Assembly (NCBI GenBank): GCA_945871895.1
Contig: CAMBXP010000016.1
Location: 1-39,753, forward strand
DNA length: 39,753 nucleotides
From: Chryseobacterium gleum
GTDB lineage: Bacteria; Bacteroidota; Bacteroidia; Flavobacteriales_C; GCA-002722245
Direction of reading: 5' to 3'
Shown: piece by piece, positions 17,914 through 27,029 of the stretch
Layout: every line of letters starts with the position of its first letter
How positions within the stretch are numbered: position 1 is the first letter of the stretch
Notes under the pieces: generated by a model
Seen by the model: only the letters and a program-made list of their open reading frames with translations
What the model was told of the DNA's origin: nothing
The model's database searches: none
Translations under genes and position numbers: made by a program

Positions 17914-18978
17914 CTATCTGTCCTGATTTTGCAATTTCGAATAGTCGTTTATTTGTTTCAATCTGTTGTCTAAGATGTTTTGCTGATTAATTTGCGCAAG
18001 GTAGCCATCTGACGTATATGTAAGCATGTCTTTCAAATTAAGCTTAGGATACCAATTGAGGTAATGTTGTGCCTTGCTGATATCTAACTTAAGTAGGGTA
18101 GCTTCATGTAATTTTTCTTTTTGGTCGATGAAAGAGAAATTTACTTTACCGCTAATCGATTGTAAAGTTTGTATTAATACTTCAACTGGTACGTGGTTAG
18201 AATCCATCGGACCGAAGTTCCATGCACCCGAAAAAGAACTGTCTTTATACAATACACTTCCCAGTTGCAAATAACCAAACAATGGTTCTAAAACGTGCTG
18301 CCATGGGCGAACCGAAATTGGATTCCTCAATTCTAAATTGCTGTTGTTTTGGTAGGCTCTAAAAAAATCGGGAATAATTCTATTGGCCGCCCAGTCACCG
18401 CCACCAATCACATTTCCTGCGCGAACGGTAGCTATAGAACAATGACTGTTTTTAAAAAAAGAATTTATGTAAGAAGCTGTTACCAATTCGGCACATGCTT
18501 TTGAAGCACTGTAAGGATCTTTCCCTCCTAAATGATCACCTTCTTTGTAACCCCATATCCACTCGTTATTTTGATAACATTTATCGGTAGTAATTACAAC
18601 AGCTGCTTTCGTGCTGACAGAAGTCCTAACTGCTTCAAGAAAATGCACGGTGCCCATTACATTAACATCGAAGTTGTAAACAGGGTCGCTATATGAATCA
18701 ATTACTAAAGGTTGAGCGGCTAGATGAAAAGCAATATCTGGCTTTACTTTTTTGAAGTATTCTTTCAATTTCTGGCCATCTCTAATGTCACCATCTACAT
18801 GATGAATCATCGTGTCGACTTTACATGCAGAATAATTACCTTCAACATTATCGGGAGCTAGCGCATAACCATAAACTTCCGCTCCTAGATTCACTAGCCA
18901 AATAGCTAACCAAGATCCTTTAAATCCAGTATCACCCGTGAGCAATACTTTTTTTCCTTTGTAAAAATCTTTCAACAT
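17914..18978 (-). CDS. rfbG: CDP-glucose 4,6-dehydratase
   Basis: 354-residue extended SDR that converts CDP-glucose to CDP-4-keto-6-deoxyglucose. NAD-binding motif TGDTGFKGSW from residue 14, the characteristic TDKCYQNNEWIWGYKE segment at 131-146, and catalytic Tyr156/Lys160 in DPYSASK. AGNVIGGGDWAANRIIPD and RPWQHVLEP are also diagnostic of this subfamily. It follows rfbF by eight bases and supplies the substrate of RfbH. Confidence 0.96.
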   Translation of the reverse strand: MLKDFYKGKKVLLTGDTGFKGSWLAIWLVNLGAEVYGYALAPDNVEGNYSACKVDTMIHHVDGDIRDGQKLKEYFKKVKPDIAFHLAAQPLVIDSYSDPVYNFDVNVMGTVHFLEAVRTSVSTKAAVVITTDKCYQNNEWIWGYKEGDHLGGKDPYSASKACAELVTASYINSFFKNSHCSIATVRAGNVIGGGDWAANRIIPDFFRAYQNNSNLELRNPISVRPWQHVLEPLFGYLQLGSVLYKDSSFSGAWNFGPMDSNHVPVEVLIQTLQSISGKVNFSFIDQKEKLHEATLLKLDISKAQHYLNWYPKLNLKDMLTYTSDGYLAQINQQNILDNRLKQINDYSKLQNQDR

Positions 18979-18986
18979 AAGTAAGC

Positions 18987-19763
18987 TTATTTATTCCAAA
19001 GAGCCCAAGGAGCTTTATTGGTGTTCCAAAGTTCGTTTAAGTCGTTTTTATCTTTCAGCGTATCCATTGGTTGCCAGAAACCATGATGTTTAAAGGCACA
19101 AATTTCTTTTTCCTTTGCTAAATTTTCTAGCGGGTCTTTTTCCCAAATAGAATGATCTCCTTCTATGTACGAGAACACATCGGGCTCACAAACAAAAAAA
19201 CCTCCGTTTATCCAGTGGTTTCCTTCTCTTGGTTTTTCAACAAAACTCTCAACAATTTGATTTTCGTTAATAGCCAATACACCAAATTTACCTGTTGGTT
19301 GAATGGTGGTTACTGTTACCTTTTTCTTGTTGGTTTTATGGAATTCCAATAATTTATTAATCTCGACGTTTGAAACCCCGTCTCCGTAAGTGAGAAAGAA
19401 AGGTTCATTGTTTACATATTTTTGAATGCGTTTAATTCTTCCTCCAGTCATACTGGAAACACCTGTATCTACCAAGGTAACTTTCCAATCTTCAGTGGTT
19501 GCTTTGTGAATGGTGGTTTCTCTATTTTGAATATCGATGGTGATATCTGAGTTATGTAATAGATAATTGGTGAAATATTCCTTTACAGCATAGCCTTTAT
19601 ATCCTAAACAAATTACAAATTCATTATACCCATAATGTGAATACAATTTCATGATGTGCCAAAGAATTGGTTTTCCGCCAATTTCTACCATAGGTTTCGG
19701 ACGAACATCGGTTTCTTCAGACAACCTAGTGCCTAACCCTCCTGCTAATATTACTACTTTCAT
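18987..19763 (-). CDS. rfbF: glucose-1-phosphate cytidylyltransferase
   Basis: 258 residues. It makes CDP-glucose from CTP and glucose-1-phosphate, the first step toward CDP-dideoxysugars. The nucleotidyltransferase motif LAGGLGTRLSEETDVRPKPM at the N-terminus and GGKPILWHIMKLYSHYGYNEF are characteristic of RfbF; YGDGVSNV carries the metal-binding Asp and WINGGFFVCEPDVF lies in the substrate pocket. It is the first gene of the ten-gene operon. Confidence 0.96.
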   Translation of the reverse strand: MKVVILAGGLGTRLSEETDVRPKPMVEIGGKPILWHIMKLYSHYGYNEFVICLGYKGYAVKEYFTNYLLHNSDITIDIQNRETTIHKATTEDWKVTLVDTGVSSMTGGRIKRIQKYVNNEPFFLTYGDGVSNVEINKLLEFHKTNKKKVTVTTIQPTGKFGVLAINENQIVESFVEKPREGNHWINGGFFVCEPDVFSYIEGDHSIWEKDPLENLAKEKEICAFKHHGFWQPMDTLKDKNDLNELWNTNKAPWALWNK

Positions 19764-19838
19764 GGTTTAAAAAATAATGGCAATTATAACAATAAAATAA
19801 ATAATACTTCCATAGAAAGATTGGCCCAAACAAAAAAT

Positions 19839-20864
19839 CTACGCCCAAACCTTAGTTCCTTCGGTACAATTTTTACAAATATCAATCTCCGAACGAGACC
19901 TTAATAAACTTCTTCTAAATTGCTGATAACCTTCGCCTTTCCATAATTGAGCGAATTTTTGCTCTTTTAAATTGCCCAAGCGGTGCGTAGCATCTTTATC
20001 GAAACAACAAGGAACTACTATTCCATCCCAAGTAATTACGCACCCTTGCCACATTCTCCAGCAACTGTTCACCATCTTGTTCTTGATAGAATACGTGCCG
20101 TCTTTATTCTTTTTGTAGCGAGAATATTGTTCTTGAAGAGGTATTAGCTCATTGCCATTTTCGTACTCATAAACCTGAGCTGTTTTCAATCGAACTTCAT
20201 CTATACCAATTTCTTCAGCCAAACGGTACACTTCATCAATTTGGTGCTCGTTGTGGCGAACTACCAAAAACTGAAAAATCAAATGAGGGGTTCTACTTTT
20301 TAATTCCTTCTTCCACTTCACTATTCTTTTCGCGCCTTCTAACACTTTCTCTAAGTTCCCTCCTATGCGATAAGACTCGTATGTTTCTTGCGTTGTGCCG
20401 TCTATCGAGATGATCATTCTGCTTAAACCCGACCGAATAGTTTTTTCGCAATTTGCATCGCTTAAATAATGTGCATTGGTAGAAGTAGCAGTATAAATTC
20501 CTTTTTGGGAGGCATAAGCCACCATATCTAAAAACTTAGTATTTAAATACGGCTCGCCTTGGAAATAGAAAATCAAGTACAACAACTCAGGAGAAAGTTC
20601 ATCTATCGTTGTTTTGAAAAATTCTTTGTCGAGCATCCCTGTATCGCGAGTAAACGCCCGCAAACCACTAGGACATTCAGGACATCTTAAATTACATGAA
20701 GTAGTTGGCTCAACAGAAATACTGAAAGGTTTTGCCCACACATAGGGCTTTTTACGCCATTTCGACCAAAAATAACTCCACAACAACTTGTTGTAATTGC
20801 ACACTTTTCTAAGTGTAATTTTACGCAACAACTCAACACTATCGTTCCAGTAAATTTTCGGCAT
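19839..20864 (-). CDS. radical SAM protein with SPASM domain
   Basis: 341 residues from the ATG at 20864 (a GTG at 20891 would add nine). The radical SAM cluster motif CNLRCPEC has Cys57, Cys61 and Cys64, and the C-terminal SPASM-like domain contains CCFDKDATHRLGNL and ends with CKNCTEG, suggesting an auxiliary iron-sulfur cluster. The substrate is unknown. Many proteins of this type lie in surface polysaccharide regions. It is separated from rfbF by 75 bases in the same orientation and diverges from rmlA. No precursor peptide was found beside it, so a role in peptide maturation is not supported here. Confidence 0.88.
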   Translation of the reverse strand: MPKIYWNDSVELLRKITLRKVCNYNKLLWSYFWSKWRKKPYVWAKPFSISVEPTTSCNLRCPECPSGLRAFTRDTGMLDKEFFKTTIDELSPELLYLIFYFQGEPYLNTKFLDMVAYASQKGIYTATSTNAHYLSDANCEKTIRSGLSRMIISIDGTTQETYESYRIGGNLEKVLEGAKRIVKWKKELKSRTPHLIFQFLVVRHNEHQIDEVYRLAEEIGIDEVRLKTAQVYEYENGNELIPLQEQYSRYKKNKDGTYSIKNKMVNSCWRMWQGCVITWDGIVVPCCFDKDATHRLGNLKEQKFAQLWKGEGYQQFRRSLLRSRSEIDICKNCTEGTKVWA

Positions 20865-20932
20865 ATTGAAATTAAGTGGGCAAAAATACACAACTCCTTC
20901 TAATTTAACCTTTAGTTATCTAGATATATTAT

Positions 20933-20940
20933 TATTTTTG
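20933..20940 (+). promoter_or_regulatory. possible -7 element for the rmlA operon
   Basis: TATTTTTG matches TAnnTTTG and lies 62 bases before the rmlA start in the divergent gap 20865-21002. The expected TTTG upstream is only TTTAG at 20911, so the call is weak. Confidence 0.3.
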
Positions 20941-21002
20941 AAGAATTAGCCTTAAAATAAAGGCAACATTGTTAACTTTACATTTCATTAAATTGAAAAT
21001 AA

Positions 21003-21866
21003 ATGAAAGGAATTATTTTGGCAGGAGGCTCTGGAACTCGTTTATACCCTATTACGTTAGGAGTAAGTAAGCAGCTTATGCCTATCTACGATAAGCCTAT
21101 GATTTATTATCCACTGTCTGTGCTAATGAGAGCTGGCATCAAGGAGATTTTAATCATAACCACGCCAGAAGACAGCGTGGCATTTCAAAAGCTATTAGGA
21201 GATGGCTCGCGCGTGGGCTGCAAGTTTTCTTATGTTGTTCAAGAAGTGCCCAATGGTTTAGCACAAGCTTTTGTTCTAGGCAAGGATTTCATAAAAGATG
21301 ATTCTGTTGCCCTTATTTTAGGCGACAATATTTTCTATGGTTCTGAAATGGATAAAATGCTTCAAAAAGGCATTAATCCTGATGGCGGAGTAATTTTTGC
21401 TTACCATGTTTCCGATCCTGAAAGATATGGTGTGGTTGAATTTGATAAGAATAAATTTGCTTTATCTATCGAAGAGAAGCCGAAAACTCCTAAATCGAAT
21501 TTCGCTGTACCAGGTTTGTACTTCTACGACAACTCAGTAGTAGAAATTGCCAAAACACTTAAACCAAGTGCTAGAGGTGAATACGAAATAACTGATGTAA
21601 ACAAAATCTATTTAGAACGCAAGACTCTAAAAGTAGAGATTTTAGATAGAGGAACTGCTTGGTTAGATACAGGCACATTTACTTCGTTAATGCAGGCTTC
21701 ACAATATGTTCAAGTAATTGAAGAAAGACAAGGCTTGAAAATAGGATGTATTGAAGAAGTAGCTTACGAACAAGGTTTTATTAGCGCAGAACAACTGCTT
21801 GAAATAGCTACACCATTGCTGAAAAGCGGCTATGGTACATATTTGAAAAATTTATTGGAAAGATAA
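21003..21866 (+). CDS. rmlA: glucose-1-phosphate thymidylyltransferase
   Basis: 287 residues; makes dTDP-glucose from dTTP and glucose-1-phosphate. The pyrophosphorylase signature [13 protein letters not shown] is at residues 6-18, [17 protein letters not shown] follows, ILGDNIFYG carries the metal-binding Asp, and ERYGVVEFD and [10 protein letters not shown] complete the family pattern. The remaining rhamnose genes (rmlB, rmlC) are not in the window, so the fate of dTDP-glucose cannot be told from here. It starts a plus-strand operon with the SDR two bases downstream. Confidence 0.96.
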   Translation: MKGIILAGGSGTRLYPITLGVSKQLMPIYDKPMIYYPLSVLMRAGIKEILIITTPEDSVAFQKLLGDGSRVGCKFSYVVQEVPNGLAQAFVLGKDFIKDDSVALILGDNIFYGSEMDKMLQKGINPDGGVIFAYHVSDPERYGVVEFDKNKFALSIEEKPKTPKSNFAVPGLYFYDNSVVEIAKTLKPSARGEYEITDVNKIYLERKTLKVEILDRGTAWLDTGTFTSLMQASQYVQVIEERQGLKIGCIEEVAYEQGFISAEQLLEIATPLLKSGYGTYLKNLLER

Positions 21867-21868
21867 TT

Positions 21869-22810
21869 ATGGCTAAAATTTTAATTACAGGCGGAGCAGG
21901 ATTTGTGGCAAGTCACCTTGCCGACAAACTAATTGAAGACAAAAACAATTTTGTTGTGATTGTTGACAACCTATCTACGGGAAAAAAAGAAAATCTCCCT
22001 AAAAAATCGAAAGAGAATTGGCTTTTTATTAAGGCCGACGCCAATGAATATCGTGAGATTTCTGAAATCATGCTTGGCCACAAATTCGACTATGTATTTC
22101 ATTATGCCGCTTTAGTGGGTGTTTTGAGAACACAAGCCAATCCAGTAAAGGTTTTGAGAGATATCGAAGGGATTAAACACATTCTAAATATTTCAAAAAG
22201 CACAGGCGTAAAAAGAGTATATTTCTCTTCTTCATCTGAAGTTTATGGAGAACCAGTAGAATTGCCTCAGCATGAATTAACTACTCCCTTGAACTCTCGT
22301 GTTCCTTACGCTGTAGTGAAAAATGTAGGTGAAGCTTTTCTTCGCTCATACCAGCAAGAATTCGGTTTAGAATACACCATTTTCCGTTTCTTCAATACTT
22401 ATGGTCCGCGCCAAAGCAAAGATTTCGTTATGTCGAAATTCTTATACGCAGCGCTAAACAACAGAGACATCACCATCTACGGGGATGGCAGCCAAACAAG
22501 AACCTTCTGCTACGTGGAAGACAATGTTGGGGCATGTGTTAAGGCCTTCTATGAAAACAAAATTATAAACGACGTGATTAATATTGGTGGAGAAAGCGAA
22601 ATCACCATGTTAGAACTGGCCAATTTAATCATTGAGCTAAGCGGCTCTTCATCTAAGATTATACATCTCCCTAAATTGAAAGAAGGAGATATGACAAGAA
22701 GATGTCCGGATAACTCAAAAATGAAGGATCTTCTTGATAGAGAAATGCTTCCGTTGAAGGCGGGTATAGTAAAATTATTAGAAAGCAAACAATTTGTAAG
22801 CGCAGTTTAA
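21869..22810 (+). CDS. NAD-dependent nucleotide-sugar epimerase/dehydratase (extended SDR)
   Basis: 313 residues with TGGAGFVASHL from residue 7, SSSSEVYG with the catalytic Ser, and Tyr147/Lys151 in YAVVK. The FFNTYGPRQ and GDGSQTRTFCYVEDNV stretches are typical of UDP-glucuronate decarboxylase and related dTDP/UDP-glucose dehydratase-epimerases. The exact reaction is not certain. It lies two bases after rmlA and three bases before the prenyltransferase gene, so all are likely cotranscribed. Confidence 0.85.
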   Translation: MAKILITGGAGFVASHLADKLIEDKNNFVVIVDNLSTGKKENLPKKSKENWLFIKADANEYREISEIMLGHKFDYVFHYAALVGVLRTQANPVKVLRDIEGIKHILNISKSTGVKRVYFSSSSEVYGEPVELPQHELTTPLNSRVPYAVVKNVGEAFLRSYQQEFGLEYTIFRFFNTYGPRQSKDFVMSKFLYAALNNRDITIYGDGSQTRTFCYVEDNVGACVKAFYENKIINDVINIGGESEITMLELANLIIELSGSSSKIIHLPKLKEGDMTRRCPDNSKMKDLLDREMLPLKAGIVKLLESKQFVSAV

Positions 22811-22813
22811 TTC

Positions 22814-23791
22814 ATGCAAACGTCTTCTCTGAACTTTGAAAAAATTATAGAGCAAAAGCTAGCCGAACTTTCGCTAGCAAAATCGCCCATTGAACTCTAC
22901 GAACCAATTAGATATATTCTCACCTTAGGTGGCAAAAGACTGCGCCCACAATTGATTTTTATCGCCAATTCTTTATTCGAAGAAAACGTTGAAGATTGTG
23001 CCAATGCTGCATTGGCTGTAGAGTTGTTTCACAACTTCACACTAATTCACGATGATATCATGGACAATGCTCCTTTGAGAAGGGGTAAAACAACAGTGCA
23101 TGAAAAATGGAATGCCAACACAGGTATTTTATCAGGAGACGCTATGCTTGTGATTGCTTTTGCACAAATAAACAAGATTAAATCGACTCGAATTCGTGAA
23201 ATTTACGATGTATTTAACACCACAGCAGTAGGGGTTTGCGAAGGGCAACAATTCGACATGAACTACGAAACGCAATCGCAAGTTTCTGTAGATAATTATT
23301 TAGAAATGATTCGATTGAAAACGGCCGTTCTTTTGGCTGGTAGCTTAAAAATAGGCGCCATCATTGGCAATGCTTCAGATAAAGATGGAGATGCCGTTTA
23401 CTCTTTTGGCGAAAATTTAGGAATGGGCTTTCAATTAATGGATGATTACCTTGATGTATATGGCGATCCTGAAAAATTTGGCAAACAAATCGGTGGCGAT
23501 ATCATCAGCAACAAAAAAACATATTTATTGCTGAATGCCTTAGAAATGACAACTCCTGCCGACAAAGTAGAATTAATCAACTGGATAGATACCAGAGATT
23601 TCAATGCGGTAGAAAAAGTGCACGCCGTTACAGCTATTTATAACCGCTGTGGTGTGAAAGAATTGGCAGCAAAGAAAATGCAAGAATACTACGACAAGGC
23701 GTACAAAAATCTTGATAGCATTAACGTTCCCGAACACAAGAAACTTCAATTAAGAGCATTTGCTGATATGGTTTCTAAAAGAGCCAAGTAA
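22814..23791 (+). CDS. polyprenyl diphosphate synthase
   Basis: 325-residue all-helical trans-prenyltransferase that condenses isopentenyl diphosphate with allylic diphosphates. The substrate-binding GGKRLRP is at 39-45, the first aspartate-rich motif DDIMD at 80-84 and the second DDYLD at 209-213. Phe75 lies five residues before the first motif; in this family a bulky residue here often limits chain length, so the product may be C20 or similar, but this is a rough guide. It may supply quinone side chains or other isoprenoids. Confidence 0.93.
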   Translation: MQTSSLNFEKIIEQKLAELSLAKSPIELYEPIRYILTLGGKRLRPQLIFIANSLFEENVEDCANAALAVELFHNFTLIHDDIMDNAPLRRGKTTVHEKWNANTGILSGDAMLVIAFAQINKIKSTRIREIYDVFNTTAVGVCEGQQFDMNYETQSQVSVDNYLEMIRLKTAVLLAGSLKIGAIIGNASDKDGDAVYSFGENLGMGFQLMDDYLDVYGDPEKFGKQIGGDIISNKKTYLLLNALEMTTPADKVELINWIDTRDFNAVEKVHAVTAIYNRCGVKELAAKKMQEYYDKAYKNLDSINVPEHKKLQLRAFADMVSKRAK

Positions 23792-24145
23792 ATGGAAGCG
23801 CTCGATTTTAAGGACCTTTCTCCTTTCTATAAACGCATTGATATCATTGAAAAAACTGCAGCTCAAGTACAAAAAGACTTTGGCGCTTTCGACTATCCCA
23901 TTTCTTTCTCTGGCAATATTGAAACAGCCTACGAAGAGCTTTTCACACAAGTGTTGGCGCACATCTCCTACATGTGGGAAAAACAACAAAATACGCTGTG
24001 GAATATCCTGTACCAGATTGACTTAGACGAAAACAAAGTACTAAGCACCTTCCACCATTCAGAAAAGCCTATTGATAGCCTCACTCAAATGATTTTAGAA
24101 AGAGAGTTGAAAAAGGTTGTTTTCAGAGCGTATTTTTCTAAATAA
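23792..24145 (+). CDS. conserved small protein of unknown function
   Basis: 117 residues, acidic, predicted mostly helical, no signal peptide, membrane segment or cysteine. I do not recognise a family. It contains YEELFTQVLAHISYMWEKQQNTL and a C-terminal LERELKKVVFRAYFSK. The ATG follows the prenyltransferase stop codon with no intervening base, so it is translated with that gene. The close coupling to a prenyl synthase and the position just before the oxoglutarate dehydrogenase gene are the only functional hints. Confidence 0.75.
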   Translation: MEALDFKDLSPFYKRIDIIEKTAAQVQKDFGAFDYPISFSGNIETAYEELFTQVLAHISYMWEKQQNTLWNILYQIDLDENKVLSTFHHSEKPIDSLTQMILERELKKVVFRAYFSK

Positions 24146-24181
24146 AACATTACATTTGGCTGTTAATCAGAACTAACAATT

Positions 24182-26929
24182 ATGAGTGATTTTTCATACG
24201 TAGGAAACGCGGATGTAAACGCGATTGAGAATTTATACCAACAATTTCTTCAAAACCCCGATTCTGTTGATGCAAGCTGGAAACAGTTTTTTGCTGGATT
24301 CGACTTTTTTAAGGCGAATTTCAATGCCGATGGTGCGGTGCCTGAAAATGTGGGGAAGGAATTTAAAGTGGTGGAATTGATTGAGGCTTACCGCAAAAGC
24401 GGTCACCTTTTCACCAAAACCAATCCGGTTCGTGCTCGTCGCCAATACCAACCCGATTTGTCTATCACTAATTTCGGCTTCACTGAAAAAGATTTAGAAA
24501 CTGTTTTTCAAGCTGGTAAAAACATCGGCTTGGGCGCAGCAAAATTGAAAGATATTGTTGCTCACCTTGAAGAAACTTATTGCGAATCTATTGGTGTAGA
24601 GTTCGCTTATATTCGTCACCCAGAGACTTTCAACTGGTTGAAAGAAAAAATTGAAAGCACTAGAAACAAAACAAAATTTACGGTTGATCAAAAACGTCAG
24701 ATTCTTAAAAAATTGAATCAGGCCGTTGTTTTTGAATCGTTCTTAGATAAAAAATATGTGGGGCAGAAACGCTTCTCTCTTCAAGGGGCAGAGGTGTTAA
24801 TTCCAGCTTTAGATTCAGTAGTAGAAAAAGGCGCTGAACTGGGTATCGATGAGTTTGTATTCGGTATGGCTCACCGCGGTAGATTGAACGTTTTAGCGAA
24901 CATCTTCTACAAAACTTACAAAGAAATTTTCTCTGAATTTGATTCTAAAGATTACGAAGACGACAATCTTTTTGATGGCGACGTGAAGTACCACATGGGC
25001 TACACTTGCGACATCAAAACCGATATAGGTAAAAATGTTCGTTTGACTTTGTCTCCAAACCCTTCTCACTTAGAGGCGGTTGACCCTGTGGTAGAAGGCA
25101 TTGCAAAAGCAAAATTAGACAACCAATTGGGCGGTGATTTGAATAAGGTTTGTCCGATATTGATTCATGGTGACGCAGCTGTTGCCGGACAAGGTATCGT
25201 TTACGAAGTAGTACAAATGGCGCAATTGAAAGCCTATAAAACTGGTGGAACTATTCACATCGTTATCAATAACCAAGTTGGATTTACTACCAACTACCTT
25301 GATGCTCGTTCATCGACTTATTGTACCGATATCGCAAAAGTTACTTTGTGTCCGGTTTTCCACGTTAACGGAGACGACGCAGAAGCAATGACGCACACCA
25401 TCAACTTAGCGATGGAATACCGTCAGAAATACAAAAGAGATGTTTTCATTGATATGTTGTGCTACCGTAAACACGGCCACAACGAGGGTGATGAACCAAG
25501 ATATACTCAACCTTTATTGTACAAACTTATCGCGAATCACCAAGATCCTCGCGCTATCTACGTGAACAAACTTCTTTCTGAAGGAGTCTTGGAAGCTGAA
25601 ATGGCTAAGGATATGGAGAAAAAATTCCAAGATGAGTTGAACGACAGATTGGCTGAAGCTAAAGAAATTGAGAAATCGAAAATCACTTCTTTCTTAAAAG
25701 ATTACTGGGAAGGTTTCCGCAAATCAACCGACGAAGATTTCTTGCAATCTCCTGAAACAGGTGCCGACAAAGAAACTTTGTTGAAAGTTGCTAAGGCTTT
25801 GTATGAAACTCCTGCTGAGTTGAAGTTCATTAAGAAAATCGACAAAGAGTTAGAGAAAAGAAAAGCAATGATCACCGAGAGCAATCAGTTGGATTGGGGT
25901 ATGTGTGAATTGTTGGCGTACGGTACTCTGATCATGGAAGGACATCCTATTCGTTTCACCGGACAAGATGTTGAACGTGGTACTTTCTCTCACCGTCACG
26001 CGGTTTTAAAAGTTGAGGAATCTGAACAAGAATATTGCAACTTAAACAATATTGATGCTAAGCAACCAGCTAAATTGAATATCTACAACTCGTTACTTTC
26101 TGAGTATGGTGTTTTAGGTTTTGAATATGGCTATGCTTTATCTACACCCAATACTTTAACCATTTGGGAAGCGCAATTTGGTGACTTTAACAATGGTGCA
26201 CAAATCATTATCGACCAATTTATTTCTGCTACAGAAGATAAATGGAAATGTCAGAACGGATTGGTAATGCTAATGCCTCACGGTTATGAAGGTCAGGGTG
26301 CCGAGCACTCTTCAGCTCGTTTAGAAAGATTCTTACAATTGGCAGCCCGTAACAACATGCAAATTGTAAATGCGTCTACTCCGGCAAACTTCTTCCACGT
26401 AATGCGTCGCCAATTGAAACGCGAATTCCGCAAACCATTGATGGTGTTTACACCTAAAAAATTATTGAGATTCCCTGCATGTGTTTCTCCTGTTGAAGAT
26501 TTAACATCTGGTAGATTTCAAGAGGTAATTGATGATGCAACAGCTAAAGCGACAAGTATCGATACTGTATTGTTCTGCTCTGGTAAAGTTTACTACGATT
26601 ACATGGACAAGAAAGCATCTTATGGCGATTCATCAAACATCGCAATAGTGCGTATCGAACAAATGTATCCGTTCCCGCAAGAGCAAGTAGATAAAATCGT
26701 TGCTAAATACAAAAAAGCAGAAAGACATATTTGGATTCAAGAAGAACCAGAAAACATGGGTGCTTGGTCATTCATGGTGCGTAAATTCAAAGGCGTGAAA
26801 TTAGATTTAATTTCTATCCCAGAATCGGCAGCACCTGCAACAGGATCTTCTAAACGTCACGAAAAACGAGTGAAAACAATGTTCGACAAGATTTTTTCTT
26901 ACGCAAAAACTCCTGCTGCAACCAAATAA
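24182..26929 (+). CDS. sucA: 2-oxoglutarate dehydrogenase E1 component
   Basis: 915 residues; ThDP-dependent decarboxylase of the TCA cycle complex. Typical N-terminus with YVGNADVNAIENLYQQFL and WKQFFAGF, which binds the complex. Conserved segments include FGMAHRGRLNVLAN, the ThDP-binding HVNGDDAEAM with CYRKHGHNEGDEPRYTQP, ERGTFSHRHAVL, and the transketolase-like C-terminal half with GFEYGYALSTPNTLTIWEAQ and HGYEGQGAEHSSARLERFLQ. Length is normal. A TACATTTG element at 24151-24158 just before the start could be a -7 box, but lacks an upstream partner. The E2 gene follows after a 100-base gap. Confidence 0.98.
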   Translation: MSDFSYVGNADVNAIENLYQQFLQNPDSVDASWKQFFAGFDFFKANFNADGAVPENVGKEFKVVELIEAYRKSGHLFTKTNPVRARRQYQPDLSITNFGFTEKDLETVFQAGKNIGLGAAKLKDIVAHLEETYCESIGVEFAYIRHPETFNWLKEKIESTRNKTKFTVDQKRQILKKLNQAVVFESFLDKKYVGQKRFSLQGAEVLIPALDSVVEKGAELGIDEFVFGMAHRGRLNVLANIFYKTYKEIFSEFDSKDYEDDNLFDGDVKYHMGYTCDIKTDIGKNVRLTLSPNPSHLEAVDPVVEGIAKAKLDNQLGGDLNKVCPILIHGDAAVAGQGIVYEVVQMAQLKAYKTGGTIHIVINNQVGFTTNYLDARSSTYCTDIAKVTLCPVFHVNGDDAEAMTHTINLAMEYRQKYKRDVFIDMLCYRKHGHNEGDEPRYTQPLLYKLIANHQDPRAIYVNKLLSEGVLEAEMAKDMEKKFQDELNDRLAEAKEIEKSKITSFLKDYWEGFRKSTDEDFLQSPETGADKETLLKVAKALYETPAELKFIKKIDKELEKRKAMITESNQLDWGMCELLAYGTLIMEGHPIRFTGQDVERGTFSHRHAVLKVEESEQEYCNLNNIDAKQPAKLNIYNSLLSEYGVLGFEYGYALSTPNTLTIWEAQFGDFNNGAQIIIDQFISATEDKWKCQNGLVMLMPHGYEGQGAEHSSARLERFLQLAARNNMQIVNASTPANFFHVMRRQLKREFRKPLMVFTPKKLLRFPACVSPVEDLTSGRFQEVIDDATAKATSIDTVLFCSGKVYYDYMDKKASYGDSSNIAIVRIEQMYPFPQEQVDKIVAKYKKAERHIWIQEEPENMGAWSFMVRKFKGVKLDLISIPESAAPATGSSKRHEKRVKTMFDKIFSYAKTPAATK

Positions 26930-26936
26930 AAAAAAC

Positions 26937-27016
26937 GTTCAATGCTCAATGTTTCATGTTCAATGTTAGCTGATTTGAAACACGGAACTTTGAACATTAA
27001 ACATTAAACATTGAAC
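26937..27016. repeat. long imperfect palindrome between sucA and sucB
   Basis: The left arm 26937-26967 and the right arm 26986-27016 are 31-base inverted repeats with 27 matches, separated by an 18-base loop. The arms are built from the word GTTCAATG/AATGTT repeated three to four times, so the element is internally repetitive as well. It ends 13 bases before the sucB start. It could fold into a long hairpin in the mRNA, acting as a processing or attenuation point between E1 and E2, or may simply be a mobile intergenic repeat. Confidence 0.85.
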
Positions 27017-27029
27017 TAAAAAATAAATT

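Noticed and set aside
19839..20864. Radical SAM/SPASM protein as a peptide-maturation enzyme
   Set aside because: No short precursor gene was found next to it; the peptide at the right edge is about 19 kb away.
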